NCBI RefSeq assembly: GCF_005233845.1
Contig: NZ_SZQL01000018.1
Span: 44,145 to 108,144, forward strand
DNA: 64,000 nucleotides
From: Ilyomonas limi
GTDB taxonomy: Bacteria > Bacteroidota > Bacteroidia > Chitinophagales > Chitinophagaceae
Direction: 5' to 3'
In this document: one piece after another, positions 49,336-57,960 of the stretch
Layout of the letters: each line of letters begins with the position of its first letter
Position numbering within the stretch: position 1 is the stretch's first letter
Program-made: the position numbers and the translations under genes
Notes under the pieces: generated by a model
The model's input: only the letters and a program-made list of their open reading frames with translations
What the model was told of the DNA's origin: nothing
Database searches by the model: none

Positions 49336-51196
49336 GTCTTAATCCTTATTCTAATGGATGATGTTCTTCAACTACCTGCTCGAACAAATAATGCAGGATA
49401 TAGAGTGTCTTAATCCTTATTCTAATGGATGATGTTCTTCAACTGGCAGCACTTGGCTCAATTGAAAAACAAAAGCGTCTTAATCCTTATTCTAATGGAT
49501 GATGTTCTTCAACCTATGTAGTAATGTTTGTGGACAAAGGCACAAGCACCAAGTCTTAATCCTTATTCTAATGGATGATGTTCTTCAACACAACTACGAT
49601 AACAGCAAAATGGAAACAAAATTTAGTCTTAATCCTTATTCTAATGGATGATGTTCTTCAACTGTTTCTACAGTGGCTTTTATTTAAAGTAATTATAAAG
49701 TCTTAATCCTTATTCTAATGGATGATGTTCTTCAACTGTTTCTACAGTGGCTTTTATTTAAAGTAATTATAAAGTCTTAATCCTTATTCTAATGGATGAT
49801 GTTCTTCAACTGAAGAAAACGAGGATGATGAAGAATAGGTCGCGTGTCTTAATCCTTATTCTAATGGATGATGTTCTTCAACAAGCTTATCTAAAAAGGA
49901 TAGGGATGAAAATAACGTGTCTTAATCCTTATTCTAATGGATGATGTTCTTCAACACTGCGGCCAGCAAAGCAACGGCCGAAGCTTACAATGGTCTTAAT
50001 CCTTATTCTAATGGATGATGTTCTTCAACTTTAAGCAAAAAAAGGATTGAAAATATTTATAAAGTCTTAATCCTTATTCTAATGGATGATGTTCTTCAAC
50101 CAAGCGTTTGTGGGAGAAATGGAAACTACCGGAGAAGTCTTAATCCTTATTCTAATGGATGATGTTCTTCAACATCATCTATATAAATTCATTATATGCA
50201 GCATAATTGGTCTTAATCCTTATTCTAATGGATGATGTTCTTCAACTTGCCTATCCAATAATAATAATGGCAATATATACTGTCTTAATCCTTATTCTAA
50301 TGGATGATGTTCTTCAACGGTAGGAAAGCCTCCACATGGGTACTTAAACACATAGGTCTTAATCCTTATTCTAATGGATGATGTTCTTCAACCCTGGTGA
50401 ACGATGCTTCTCAAAAAGTTGCTTTCAGTCTTAATCCTTATTCTAATGGATGATGTTCTTCAACTTTGGACAGGGAATCGCCTTGTGAATCTGGTGATTA
50501 GTCTTAATCCTTATTCTAATGGATGATGTTCTTCAACTACTTATTCGTCAGCCGACAATGGCGCAAAACATATTGTCTTAATCCTTATTCTAATGGATGA
50601 TGTTCTTCAACCAGCACGAAATAAGCATTAAAGATGCGGTTAATTGTGTCTTAATCCTTATTCTAATGGATGATGTTCTTCAACTGAATAAAAACTATAA
50701 AGGTGAACCATATACGCAAAGTCTTAATCCTTATTCTAATGGATGATGTTCTTCAACTGCAGCCCTTAACGCTAACAACGCCGCTACAGCAGGTCTTAAT
50801 CCTTATTCTAATGGATGATGTTCTTCAACCTGTTGCACCTCGGCCTAAAGGTCGCAAAGCTCCCAAAGGTCTTAATCCTTATTCTAATGGATGATGTTCT
50901 TCAACATTTTATTGAAGGCATTGGAGAAGTCTTACAAGGGGTCTTAATCCTTATTCTAATGGATGATGTTCTTCAACCCTTAACGCTAACAACACTGCAC
51001 CTGCACCGGCTAAGTCTTAATCCTTATTCTAATGGATGATGTTCTTCAACTTACAGACAAATTCTGTCATACAACGAAAGTATCGGGTCTTAATCCTTAT
51101 TCTAATGGATGATGTTCTTCAACTATTGTACACAGCCATTACCAGACCAAGCAGGCTATGTCTTAATCCTTATTCTAATGGATGATGTTCTTCAAC
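49336..51196 (-). CRISPR. CRISPR array, 26 repeats, 25 spacers, type III-A
   Basis: The 37-base repeat starts on the plus strand GTCTTAATCC and ends GATGTTCTTCAAC; on the transcribed minus strand it starts GTTGAAGAAC and ends GGATTAAGAC. I count 26 copies at 49336, 49407, 49477, 49553, 49626, 49700, 49774, 49846, 49919, 49993, 50064, 50137, 50210, 50282, 50356, 50428, 50501, 50575, 50648, 50721, 50793, 50869, 50941, 51014, 51087 and 51160, all identical by eye. Spacers are 33-39 bases, the wide range typical of type III. The array is transcribed leftwards from a leader at its right end beside cas2, so spacers near 51150 are newest. Two adjacent spacers are identical (49663-49699 and 49737-49773) and two others share a 16-base core. 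There is no degenerate final repeat. Confidence 0.99.
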
Positions 51197-51301
51197 AGCA
51201 TTTTTGCTTTTGAATTGATTTTCAGGCTTATAGCTGTTGTTTGCAAATCAAAAGGCATGTTTTGTGCCCGCATTTCTTTCATTATTTACCGTACAAATTT
51301 A
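51197..51301 (-). promoter_or_regulatory. CRISPR leader with putative promoter
   Basis: About 100 AT-rich bases between the last repeat and the cas2 stop codon. On the minus strand TAAATTTG (51301-51294) matches the Bacteroidota -7 element TAnnTTTG and overlaps the cas2 stop, so transcription would start near 51288 and enter the array after about 90 bases. No clear -33 TTG is present. Confidence 0.4.
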
Positions 51302-51772
51302 AAAAAATAACGTATTCGGCTTGTTTATAATGGTGCTTACCTGCACATCTTTACCTATAATTTTCATACTCCGGGCATCGGTGGTATTAAAAGGCACCAA
51401 AATAATACTGTCGCTATTGTCGTAATGCTGTTGCACTTCATGCAGGTCTTTATACATCTGCTCGTATAGCAGGTGTTCGGCACTCGCCATAAAAACCGAT
51501 TTCTGTATGCGGATGCAGCCTTTTTGCTTCAGGTACTTGGCTACTTCTTTGCGCACTTTATCGTCTTCTATATCGTACAAAATCAAAAAAGTCATTCGGG
51601 TGGCTTTTACCGGCGTTGTTTGCAGTAAATATAGTATCTTTTTAATGCGCTCTGCCAATGTTTCATCTGCTTCAAATACTGTTGCCCTTACTGGTACAAG
51701 GGCAAGACCTGCATCTTTTATTTTTTGCAGCCGCTGCTCCAGGCTTTGCACTGTTTTTCGTGGCCGGCTCAC
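51299..51772 (-). CDS. cas2: Cas2 with a 59-residue N-terminal extension
   Basis: 157 residues. The Cas2 core begins at about residue 60 (M-T-F-L-I-L-Y-D-I-E-D-D-K-V-R, Asp at residue 67) and includes RIQKSVFMASAEH. Ordinary Cas2 proteins of about 95 residues start there, at the internal ATG at 51595. The longer reading starts on GTG, whose last two bases plus A form the TGA stop of the primase-like gene (GTGA overlap), supporting translation from the upstream start. The extension (SRPRKTVQSLEQRLQKIKDA, then L-A-E-R-I-K-K-I-L-Y-L-L) has helical, charged composition and no homology I recognise. In the Cas1-Cas2 complex it could contact the primase-like protein. The Cas2 core is otherwise intact. 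If translation actually starts at 51595 the extension is noncoding. Confidence 0.85.
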   Translation of the reverse strand: MSRPRKTVQSLEQRLQKIKDAGLALVPVRATVFEADETLAERIKKILYLLQTTPVKATRMTFLILYDIEDDKVRKEVAKYLKQKGCIRIQKSVFMASAEHLLYEQMYKDLHEVQQHYDNSDSIILVPFNTTDARSMKIIGKDVQVSTIINKPNTLFF

Positions 51773-52794
51773 CTTGCTTTATTTGAGTTGTACAAATTTT
51801 CTTCCAGCACCTGCACACACAAATCGGCCAGTTGGCTGTTGGAGCCGGTTTTGGTGGTTTTTACAAAAGTAAAACCCCTGCTGCCATAAAAAAGGTTAAT
51901 CTCCGCCCACATACCGGTAGTGCCGATTCTCAGTTTTCGCCCGTAGTGAATGGGGCTGGTTTCCAGTAACTGAAGCTGATACTCTTTTAGCCTTTCAGTT
52001 ATTTTTTCAATGAATGTATCCACTTCGGGCGGTATATAGTATTGTTTCTTTTCGGGCTTGCGGTAGTGCGGGTTCAGCTTTTGCCTGATGGCAGCCAGCA
52101 CCTCGCTGCCGGGTGATGTTGTAGGTCGTTTTACTTCACTGCCGGTCTTTTCCTTTTCTTCTTCAAAAGCCGTGGATGCCTGCTGTGCAGCATGCCACAG
52201 CGTTTCCGGTTCTTCCATGTTATACTCCCTCATGTCCACGGGCGCTGCACCGGCATTGTAATACGCATGTTCATCATAACTGATAAAGCAGGCCCGCGTA
52301 ACGTCAGAGGTCGCCGTATCTATCACCGGGTGCAAATGAAAACGGCTGGCAAGGTGCTGAACAAATTGCTTGTAAAAAGCGCTGAACAATCCGTAATCGC
52401 GGCATCGCTCCTGTAGCCGGTATAGTAGTTTAAGCCCATCCCCGCCGGGCGAAGTGAACAGGAGTACCAGCCTGCTATCGGTGACCAGTTGCCGCCAAAG
52501 CATTGCTTTATCAAAATGACCGGCAATGCCATCCAGGTCAATGAAAAAGTACTCGATGTATAAAAAGTTTTCGCGGCGGCGGATGGCGGGCTTAAAAGCG
52601 GCACATACGAGGTAAGGCAATAGCTTTTTTTGTGTCTTGTAGCTGTTTTTATCCAGTGTTTGTATCACTCTCAACTGGTCTATCAGTTGGCGTGTTTTAG
52701 GTTTGGGATGTAGCAACGCTTGGTGCAGCGTATCCACAGCAATAGGTTGCAGTACATCGGCGGGGGTAGTAATAGCAGTTCCAAAATAAAGCAT
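51769..52794 (-). CDS. CRISPR-associated primase-polymerase-like protein (AEP / BT4734 type)
   Basis: 341 residues, not a standard Cas protein. The metal-binding motif F-F-I-D-L-D-G (Asp 86 and 88), the S-P-G-G-D-G-L-K nucleotide block (115-122) and H-P-V-I-D-T-A-T-S-D-V-T-R-A-C-F (third Asp near 159) match the archaeo-eukaryotic primase fold as in BT4734-like and VirE-N-like proteins. Families of this type with Cas1-Cas2 have been described as CRISPR-associated primase-polymerases (CAPP), proposed to make or extend DNA for spacer integration. Here it lies three bases after cas1 and overlaps the cas2 start, so the three are one unit. The last 130 residues (after S-G-S-E-V-K-R-P-T-T) are charged and of unknown role. 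An active polymerase is inference from the motifs; a helicase-primase helicase domain is absent. Confidence 0.8.
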   Translation of the reverse strand: MLYFGTAITTPADVLQPIAVDTLHQALLHPKPKTRQLIDQLRVIQTLDKNSYKTQKKLLPYLVCAAFKPAIRRRENFLYIEYFFIDLDGIAGHFDKAMLWRQLVTDSRLVLLFTSPGGDGLKLLYRLQERCRDYGLFSAFYKQFVQHLASRFHLHPVIDTATSDVTRACFISYDEHAYYNAGAAPVDMREYNMEEPETLWHAAQQASTAFEEEKEKTGSEVKRPTTSPGSEVLAAIRQKLNPHYRKPEKKQYYIPPEVDTFIEKITERLKEYQLQLLETSPIHYGRKLRIGTTGMWAEINLFYGSRGFTFVKTTKTGSNSQLADLCVQVLEENLYNSNKAR

Positions 52795-52797
52795 GTG

Positions 52798-53775
52798 CTA
52801 AGCTTTTAAAAATTCCTGTGCAAGCGATTGTGCATAAAGGTCTATATGGGTGGCGCGGCTGCGGGGCAGCCCTTTAATGTCTATAATTTCTGCCAGGTAG
52901 TCGTACATGCTTTGTATCACAATACGCTTGCCCAGCCCATCCAGCAATACCGTGTCTTCTTTATTTGTAAAACAGTCATCGTCCAGTACTTCCTGTTGTG
53001 CCAGCCGTATCATTACAAAATCCACCCAGATGCGAAATTTTTCTATTACATCAAATACCAGTGCCGGGCGGTTATATTCATCGCGGTGAAAAACGCCCAC
53101 ATAGGGGTCGATACCGGCTTTTATTAACGCGCCTTCTATTTTTCCATACAAAATGCCATAGCCATAGCCTAGCATGGAATTAAACTTATCATGCGGCGGG
53201 TACTGGCTCCTGCCCTCAAACCGGAAAGAGGGCGGTAATACCAGGTTGATAGCTTCGAAGTAGCGCCTGCCGGCAGCGCCTTCCCATCCCCGTATAGAGG
53301 GCGCCACATCCGAAATTACTTCACCATCCGTTTTTTCTATTTTGCTGCGATGGTCGGAGATGCTATTGATAGCTGCCTGTATCCGCCGCTGGTCGGCTGT
53401 ATCGCACCCATCTTTAAATGTAAGTAAAAGTGCAAGTTGGTTATTTATTTTTTCGGCAATTAACTGCTTTACCCATGCAATGCAGGTAGGTCCGTATAAA
53501 AATTCTACCTGCTTTTTCCGGATGTCGGAGATACTGCCATATTGCACGCTCCATACCCTGCCTTTAGGCTTACCCAGGTTATCTACAAACAGCACATCTA
53601 TTTCGTTTTCTACCGCCAGCAAAATGGCATCCGATGATATTTTGGCGCTGCGGCTAATCATAATCGTTTTTACATCCTGCGGGTGAATACTTTGCGAAGT
53701 TTCGGCAGAAGTTACATAAAACAGTCCGTCTTTTTTGGTAAGCGATGCGCCGAAAGAGTTTAGAACAAGCGTCAT
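52798..53775 (-). CDS. cas1: Cas1, CRISPR integrase
   Basis: 325 residues, the family size. Catalytic residues are E165 (in R-G-W-E-G-A-A-G-R-R-Y-F), H230 (in V-F-H-R-D-E-Y-N-R-P) and D242 / E245 (in F-D-V-I-E-K-F-R), all intact. With Cas2 it integrates new spacers next to the leader. Here cas1 precedes the primase-like gene by three bases and follows the dead helicase by 11 bases, all in one direction. The relatively GC-rich sequence (for example around 52850-53100) differs from the AT-rich effector genes upstream, suggesting that the adaptation unit has its own history. Confidence 0.97.
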   Translation of the reverse strand: MTLVLNSFGASLTKKDGLFYVTSAETSQSIHPQDVKTIMISRSAKISSDAILLAVENEIDVLFVDNLGKPKGRVWSVQYGSISDIRKKQVEFLYGPTCIAWVKQLIAEKINNQLALLLTFKDGCDTADQRRIQAAINSISDHRSKIEKTDGEVISDVAPSIRGWEGAAGRRYFEAINLVLPPSFRFEGRSQYPPHDKFNSMLGYGYGILYGKIEGALIKAGIDPYVGVFHRDEYNRPALVFDVIEKFRIWVDFVMIRLAQQEVLDDDCFTNKEDTVLLDGLGKRIVIQSMYDYLAEIIDIKGLPRSRATHIDLYAQSLAQEFLKA

Positions 53776-53786
53776 ATTATTTGTTT

Positions 53787-55320
53787 TTAGCGGGCAGCAA
53801 TGGTTTGAATACGGGTTGCCTTAGGACCTTTATTTCCTTTAGGCGGCATAATTTCATAAGAAAGCTTCAGTCCTGGTTGGAGGATAGGATAAAGCGGATT
53901 TTTAGCAGACAGGATAAAATAGATTTCTTCTTTTGTATTATCTGTTTTAATAAATCCGTTAACGCCCTGCTCGTTCTGATTCAGCAGCTTGCTTACCACA
54001 CCTGTTAACCGGCCCGGTGTATATACCTGTACCCGTGTGGCTGCGGCCGCTTTTGCTTTTTGCAGGTCTCTCCAGTACCGGCTGTTTTCTTCGGGGTGTC
54101 GTTGAGCAAACTTTTCTATAAAGGGACAATCATTTACTACCAGCTTTTGTTTGGCACGGGTAATAGCGGTATAAAACCAGCGGTGATACCGGTCGGCACC
54201 ATCGGGATGTCTGCCACCTTTATTATGATACACCTGGCTGTAAACAGAACTGTTCAGGTACAAAAAAACTACATCCCATTCGCCTCCCTGGGCTTTATGT
54301 ACCGTAATGGCATAGCCATATTTTGCCCGCAGGGCATTCAGGTATTCGTCTTTCTTCATTCTGTTTTTGTATTCTTCGCTATTGCGCTTTACTTTCTCCT
54401 GCCGCATCCGCTCATCAAAATCTATCAGCAAACGCTTTACTTCATCGCTGGTAAGTGCCGGTTGATCATTATACAACAAGTCATTAATCAGCAGCACCTG
54501 GTATTCCTTACCGGCAAACAGTGATGCTACTTTTATCTTTATAAAGGAAAATCCTGCCCGGCTACTGCTGCCTGTTACTTCTTTTACCAGTACCTGGTCG
54601 CCATTTACGAGTTCAGTACCGTAGCTGTTTTGCACTACCATGAGCAAATCGCCCGCCTGCAGTGCGGCCTTATTATGCAGCCGGCGGCGGATGAGGTTGT
54701 TGAGGTCGTGTGCCTGGGCATTGCTATGGCAGATGGCTACTGTTTGGGTAAGCCCTTTTTCCTGCACTGCCATAAAATAGCAGTTCAAAAAGGTATCTTT
54801 TCCTAATGTGGCAAAAACATTGCGTTGTTTGGGTACCGGCAGCGACAATAAATTGTCTGCACCTGCCAGTTCTATGCGTCGCCGGAAGCGGGAAGCTATT
54901 TCCAGTATTTCGTTGTGTTGTTGCTGTCGTACTATCTGGGTGAGCGTAAACAGCCGGGCTGCCCGGTGCTGCTCCTTCCAGTATGCAGGACTCAGGGCTG
55001 CACTCAGGGAGGCTTCTGCAACAGGCGGCAACTGGCAGGCATCGCCTACAAAAACAATTTTGGCAGTACCGGCATACTGCAACAAGTCATTCAGCAGGTG
55101 GCCGCTGCCAAAGCGGGCGGTATGGCTGTCCGCCGCCGGCAAATGCGATATCATAGAGGCTTCATCTACAATAATAACGGCTGGCAAAAGCTTTTAATAA
55201 GTGTTGTCTTTCCGGTACCGGCAGCCCCGTTAAGAATAAAAATGGCATCGCCCGACTGATAAAATTCGTTAAAGCAGGCAGGGCTTCTGTTTGTTAGGCG
55301 TTGAGCTTAACGTTATTCAT
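53787..55320 (-). pseudogene. RecD-like SF1 helicase with cold-shock-like tail, decayed
   Basis: An intact frame from about 55187 to 53787 carries Walker B (V-I-I-V-D-E-A-S-M-I) and the later helicase motifs (YAITVHKAQGGEWDVVFL, Y-T-A-I-T-R-A-K-Q). The last 80 residues resemble a cold-shock domain (GRLTGVVSKLLNQNEQGVNG, then GFIKTD). Upstream, the Walker A motif L-N-G-A-A-G-T-G-K-T-T-L-I-K is present at about 55245-55200 but in another frame, and the T-G-R-A block usual between the two motifs is lost. The original start ATG at 55320 (overlapping the csm6-like stop) is followed by a TAA eight codons later and a one-base deletion before Walker A. So there are a nonsense codon, a frameshift and an internal deletion of perhaps 60-80 codons. 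It is inactive as a helicase. It may once have processed DNA for the adaptation complex. Confidence 0.85.
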
Positions 55321-56782
55321 AGTGCATTAAAATGTGCTTTCTAATATCATCATATAAGCCAAAATTGGCTACTGAAAGCCATGTATCCAGATAGGAGAAA
55401 AAACAATCTTCGTCTGGTATCAATTTCTTTATATCACTTTCTGTAATTGTTCCCATCTTATGAGCTAAACCATTACGTCTTTTTGAGAGACTTTCAATTG
55501 TATCAGTTAACTGGATAAAATCATCAGTTGGCATTCTTTCAACAATTTTACCATTATGTAAAAGAAAAAGATAAATGGCTTTATAAGAGAATCGGTTAGG
55601 ATTGTGGGTATAAATTCCTTGTGCTTTTAAAGAAGGTAATAAACAGGAATCAATGCTATTTAATGCCTCATTCCATTTCGGGTTTTCATCTTTTATGTTC
55701 AGGTTTGGTTTGAAATGCTCATGCATACTATCGTAGCCAAGCAATTTGTCCGTTTCATCCTGAGTCAGATTTTCATTAACAGTATAAATCCGCCACAAAA
55801 ATTCATTATATCTTTTCTGATGAAATGCAATCTTAGCCGCTAAATAGAGATCAACAATCTTTATCCTGTTTTGTTTTACTCTGCCTATTTTATTCCATTC
55901 AAGGTCTGGTGCTAAATGGCCCAGGTCAATAGAACGAAGCATTTTAGATAACTGTTGGATATTACTAATAGATGAATAATTGAGCATAAGTCGGGATGAA
56001 GCATAGTTACAAAGTTTTATCACCCAACTCTCCGGCTGCAATGTGTCGTCTACTTTATCAAAATCATAATCACTTACATGTTTAATGATGTTTTGCCTAA
56101 TTAAGTCTTTTATGAATAATTGAGGGAATGCCAATTCTTTCGTAGCAGTTTCTTCAGCCTTTTGCAGGATGTGTACTCGACTTTTAAATGCCTGTAATAA
56201 TTGCAGACGTATAGATTGATTGATTTGGTCAATACCGCCCTGATCGGCAAGATAAACATGTGAACCTTCATCTAAACCTTCCCTCCAAAATTTTACTTTA
56301 TTTCTAAATCTCGGATATAGGTGATCAATATCAGTTACTTTATCTACACCTATTTCATCAAAGAAAATTTTAGGATAAATAGTTTGTAACCATAGCTTTA
56401 TGATTTCTTTTGTAAATAAAGTATCAGATTTTCTAAAATTTATGTCTTGTTGATCTGTATAAACAAAAGCAATCTTACTTAATTCAATGTTGTTATCTTT
56501 TAAATATTGAATTATAGGTGCAATCAAAGGGAAGTGAAGTAAGTGCTGTACCTTATCTATGTTTTTAAGAAGCACCTCACCGTCTTTACGGCTCTCCCTA
56601 ATTAAAAACCAATTGAAATAGTTCCTGTTACTTGTCAGACGCGCAATTGAGTTATCAGAAAAGATTAAGTATTCTCCGTTCTCATCTTTATGCAGATAAT
56701 AGTCCGTATTGCTTAATTGCTCTAATTCATTTCGATCAAATTGCAGATCACTGTTACCTATAGTAAGTACTAAAAAGTTCAT
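55313..56782 (-). CDS. csm6: CARF-HEPN ribonuclease, Csm6/Csx1-like
   Basis: 489 residues. The N-terminal CARF domain is suggested by L-V-L-T-I-G-N-S-D-L-Q at residues 4-14 and by L-A-D-Q-G-G-I-D-Q-I-N-Q near 190, a ring-nucleotide binding region. The C-terminal HEPN motif is R-N-G-L-A-H, R436-x4-H441, the ribonuclease active site. Cyclic oligoadenylate made by Cas10 would bind the CARF domain and switch on RNA cleavage. The gene is 29 bp after csm5. It is longer than a typical Csm6 (about 430-450 residues). Members of Csx1 are a reasonable alternative name. Confidence 0.85.
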   Translation of the reverse strand: MNFLVLTIGNSDLQFDRNELEQLSNTDYYLHKDENGEYLIFSDNSIARLTSNRNYFNWFLIRESRKDGEVLLKNIDKVQHLLHFPLIAPIIQYLKDNNIELSKIAFVYTDQQDINFRKSDTLFTKEIIKLWLQTIYPKIFFDEIGVDKVTDIDHLYPRFRNKVKFWREGLDEGSHVYLADQGGIDQINQSIRLQLLQAFKSRVHILQKAEETATKELAFPQLFIKDLIRQNIIKHVSDYDFDKVDDTLQPESWVIKLCNYASSRLMLNYSSISNIQQLSKMLRSIDLGHLAPDLEWNKIGRVKQNRIKIVDLYLAAKIAFHQKRYNEFLWRIYTVNENLTQDETDKLLGYDSMHEHFKPNLNIKDENPKWNEALNSIDSCLLPSLKAQGIYTHNPNRFSYKAIYLFLLHNGKIVERMPTDDFIQLTDTIESLSKRRNGLAHKMGTITESDIKKLIPDEDCFFSYLDTWLSVANFGLYDDIRKHILMHYE

Positions 56783-56811
56783 GTCATAGACGCTTTACAT
56801 GAATAGCTAGA

Positions 56812-57951
56812 TTAATGTTCTTTAAAACTAATTTTTACAAACCCTAAAGCAATTCCACCAATAGTCATTTTTCGGGTTTTAGGCCAGAAATCCATATTAC
56901 TGTAGTCCCTCTTTTGAATAGTTCGCCTTAATTGCAGGTAATCTTCATCACTTATGGGTACTGCTGGTTTTGTAATCCACCCACCTGTTGTAAACTTCCA
57001 GCCACTACTACCACCTACCCTAAGGATTGTTTCATTGCTTTGCTTTTTTTCAATTTCTTCTATTTGTTTGTAAACAGAATTTAAAGTATCCAACATCCTT
57101 TCACCCTCTTTCTCTCTATCAAAGCCATTGTTTTCAAGGTCCATAAACTCCCAATTTATTAGCGTTTTCGTATATGTATTAATCCGTTCGCAAAAAAGGT
57201 GAATATCTTCAGTGATAAAGCTGGTATCAGTAGCTTGCCACTTTTCTCCATACCTTTCGATATTACATTTTAGCAATAGCCGGTCTAATTTAATCTCAGT
57301 TTGAGCAGTTGAATGGGCCGGGATAACTTCTGCTAAAAAACTATTGCCGTTTTTAAAATCCCAACTTTTACGATAAGCATTGTAGATACCAACTTCACAA
57401 ATCTGCGTAGGAATATCAGTGAAATGGCAGTCTCCTACTTTCAGGAAACGGGTAGATTTTTCATTAGCGTTTTGTCCAAATAACTTTTTATCAACTGTTG
57501 CATCCTTCCACTTAGGCGGAAAGCCAAAGTCGGTTCTTTTTAAAGCATTAAGAAAATCATCTGTAGCAAGCGATTCCCAGATAGCTGTTTTAATAGCTCC
57601 CTTTAAAGAACTTCCTGGAATACAAGCGCCTTTTATGGAAACACGATAATGCTCCTTTAGCTCAGTGGTATTGGCGCTTACATTAACAGCTTCAGCTATT
57701 CTGACACAAATGTCTTCCAGCTTATAATTTTTAAATCCTCTGCCTTTACGCAAAAACTCCCCCAAAGGTTCACCTTTTTCAATAGCCGCAGACAATTGGG
57801 GAATAGAATCTGAACCTATAAGATTTACTATTTTATCAATGTCTAGAAAACCGATCTTGTTTCCTTCCTGAATAAAGTCAAATCCTTTTCTTAAAGTTTG
57901 TCCGCTACCTACATGAACAGGGGTTAAGGTTGTAAATGTCGCCTTTGCCAT
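56812..57951 (-). CDS. csm5: Csm5, RAMP subunit of the type III-A complex
   Basis: 379 residues. The RAMP start T-F-T-T-L-T-P-V-H-V-G-S-G-Q-T-L and the glycine-rich loop I-P-G-S-S-L-K-G-A-I-K-T are present, with a late G-S-S-G-W-K-F-T-T-G-G. Csm5 caps the 3' side of the crRNA in the Csm complex. It is 9 bp downstream of csm4 and 29 bp upstream of the csm6-like gene. Order after csm3 and csm4 fits type III-A. It is a normal-size member. Confidence 0.92.
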   Translation of the reverse strand: MAKATFTTLTPVHVGSGQTLRKGFDFIQEGNKIGFLDIDKIVNLIGSDSIPQLSAAIEKGEPLGEFLRKGRGFKNYKLEDICVRIAEAVNVSANTTELKEHYRVSIKGACIPGSSLKGAIKTAIWESLATDDFLNALKRTDFGFPPKWKDATVDKKLFGQNANEKSTRFLKVGDCHFTDIPTQICEVGIYNAYRKSWDFKNGNSFLAEVIPAHSTAQTEIKLDRLLLKCNIERYGEKWQATDTSFITEDIHLFCERINTYTKTLINWEFMDLENNGFDREKEGERMLDTLNSVYKQIEEIEKKQSNETILRVGGSSGWKFTTGGWITKPAVPISDEDYLQLRRTIQKRDYSNMDFWPKTRKMTIGGIALGFVKISFKEH

Positions 57952-57960
57952 AACGTAGGT

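Noticed and set aside
50703..51039. Open frames inside the CRISPR array
   Set aside because: They arise from the open frame of the 37-base repeat (L-I-L-M-D-D repeated) and are not genes.
51769..52794. Reverse transcriptase for RNA spacer acquisition
   Set aside because: No Y-A-D-D-type motif is present; the motif set matches the AEP primase fold instead.
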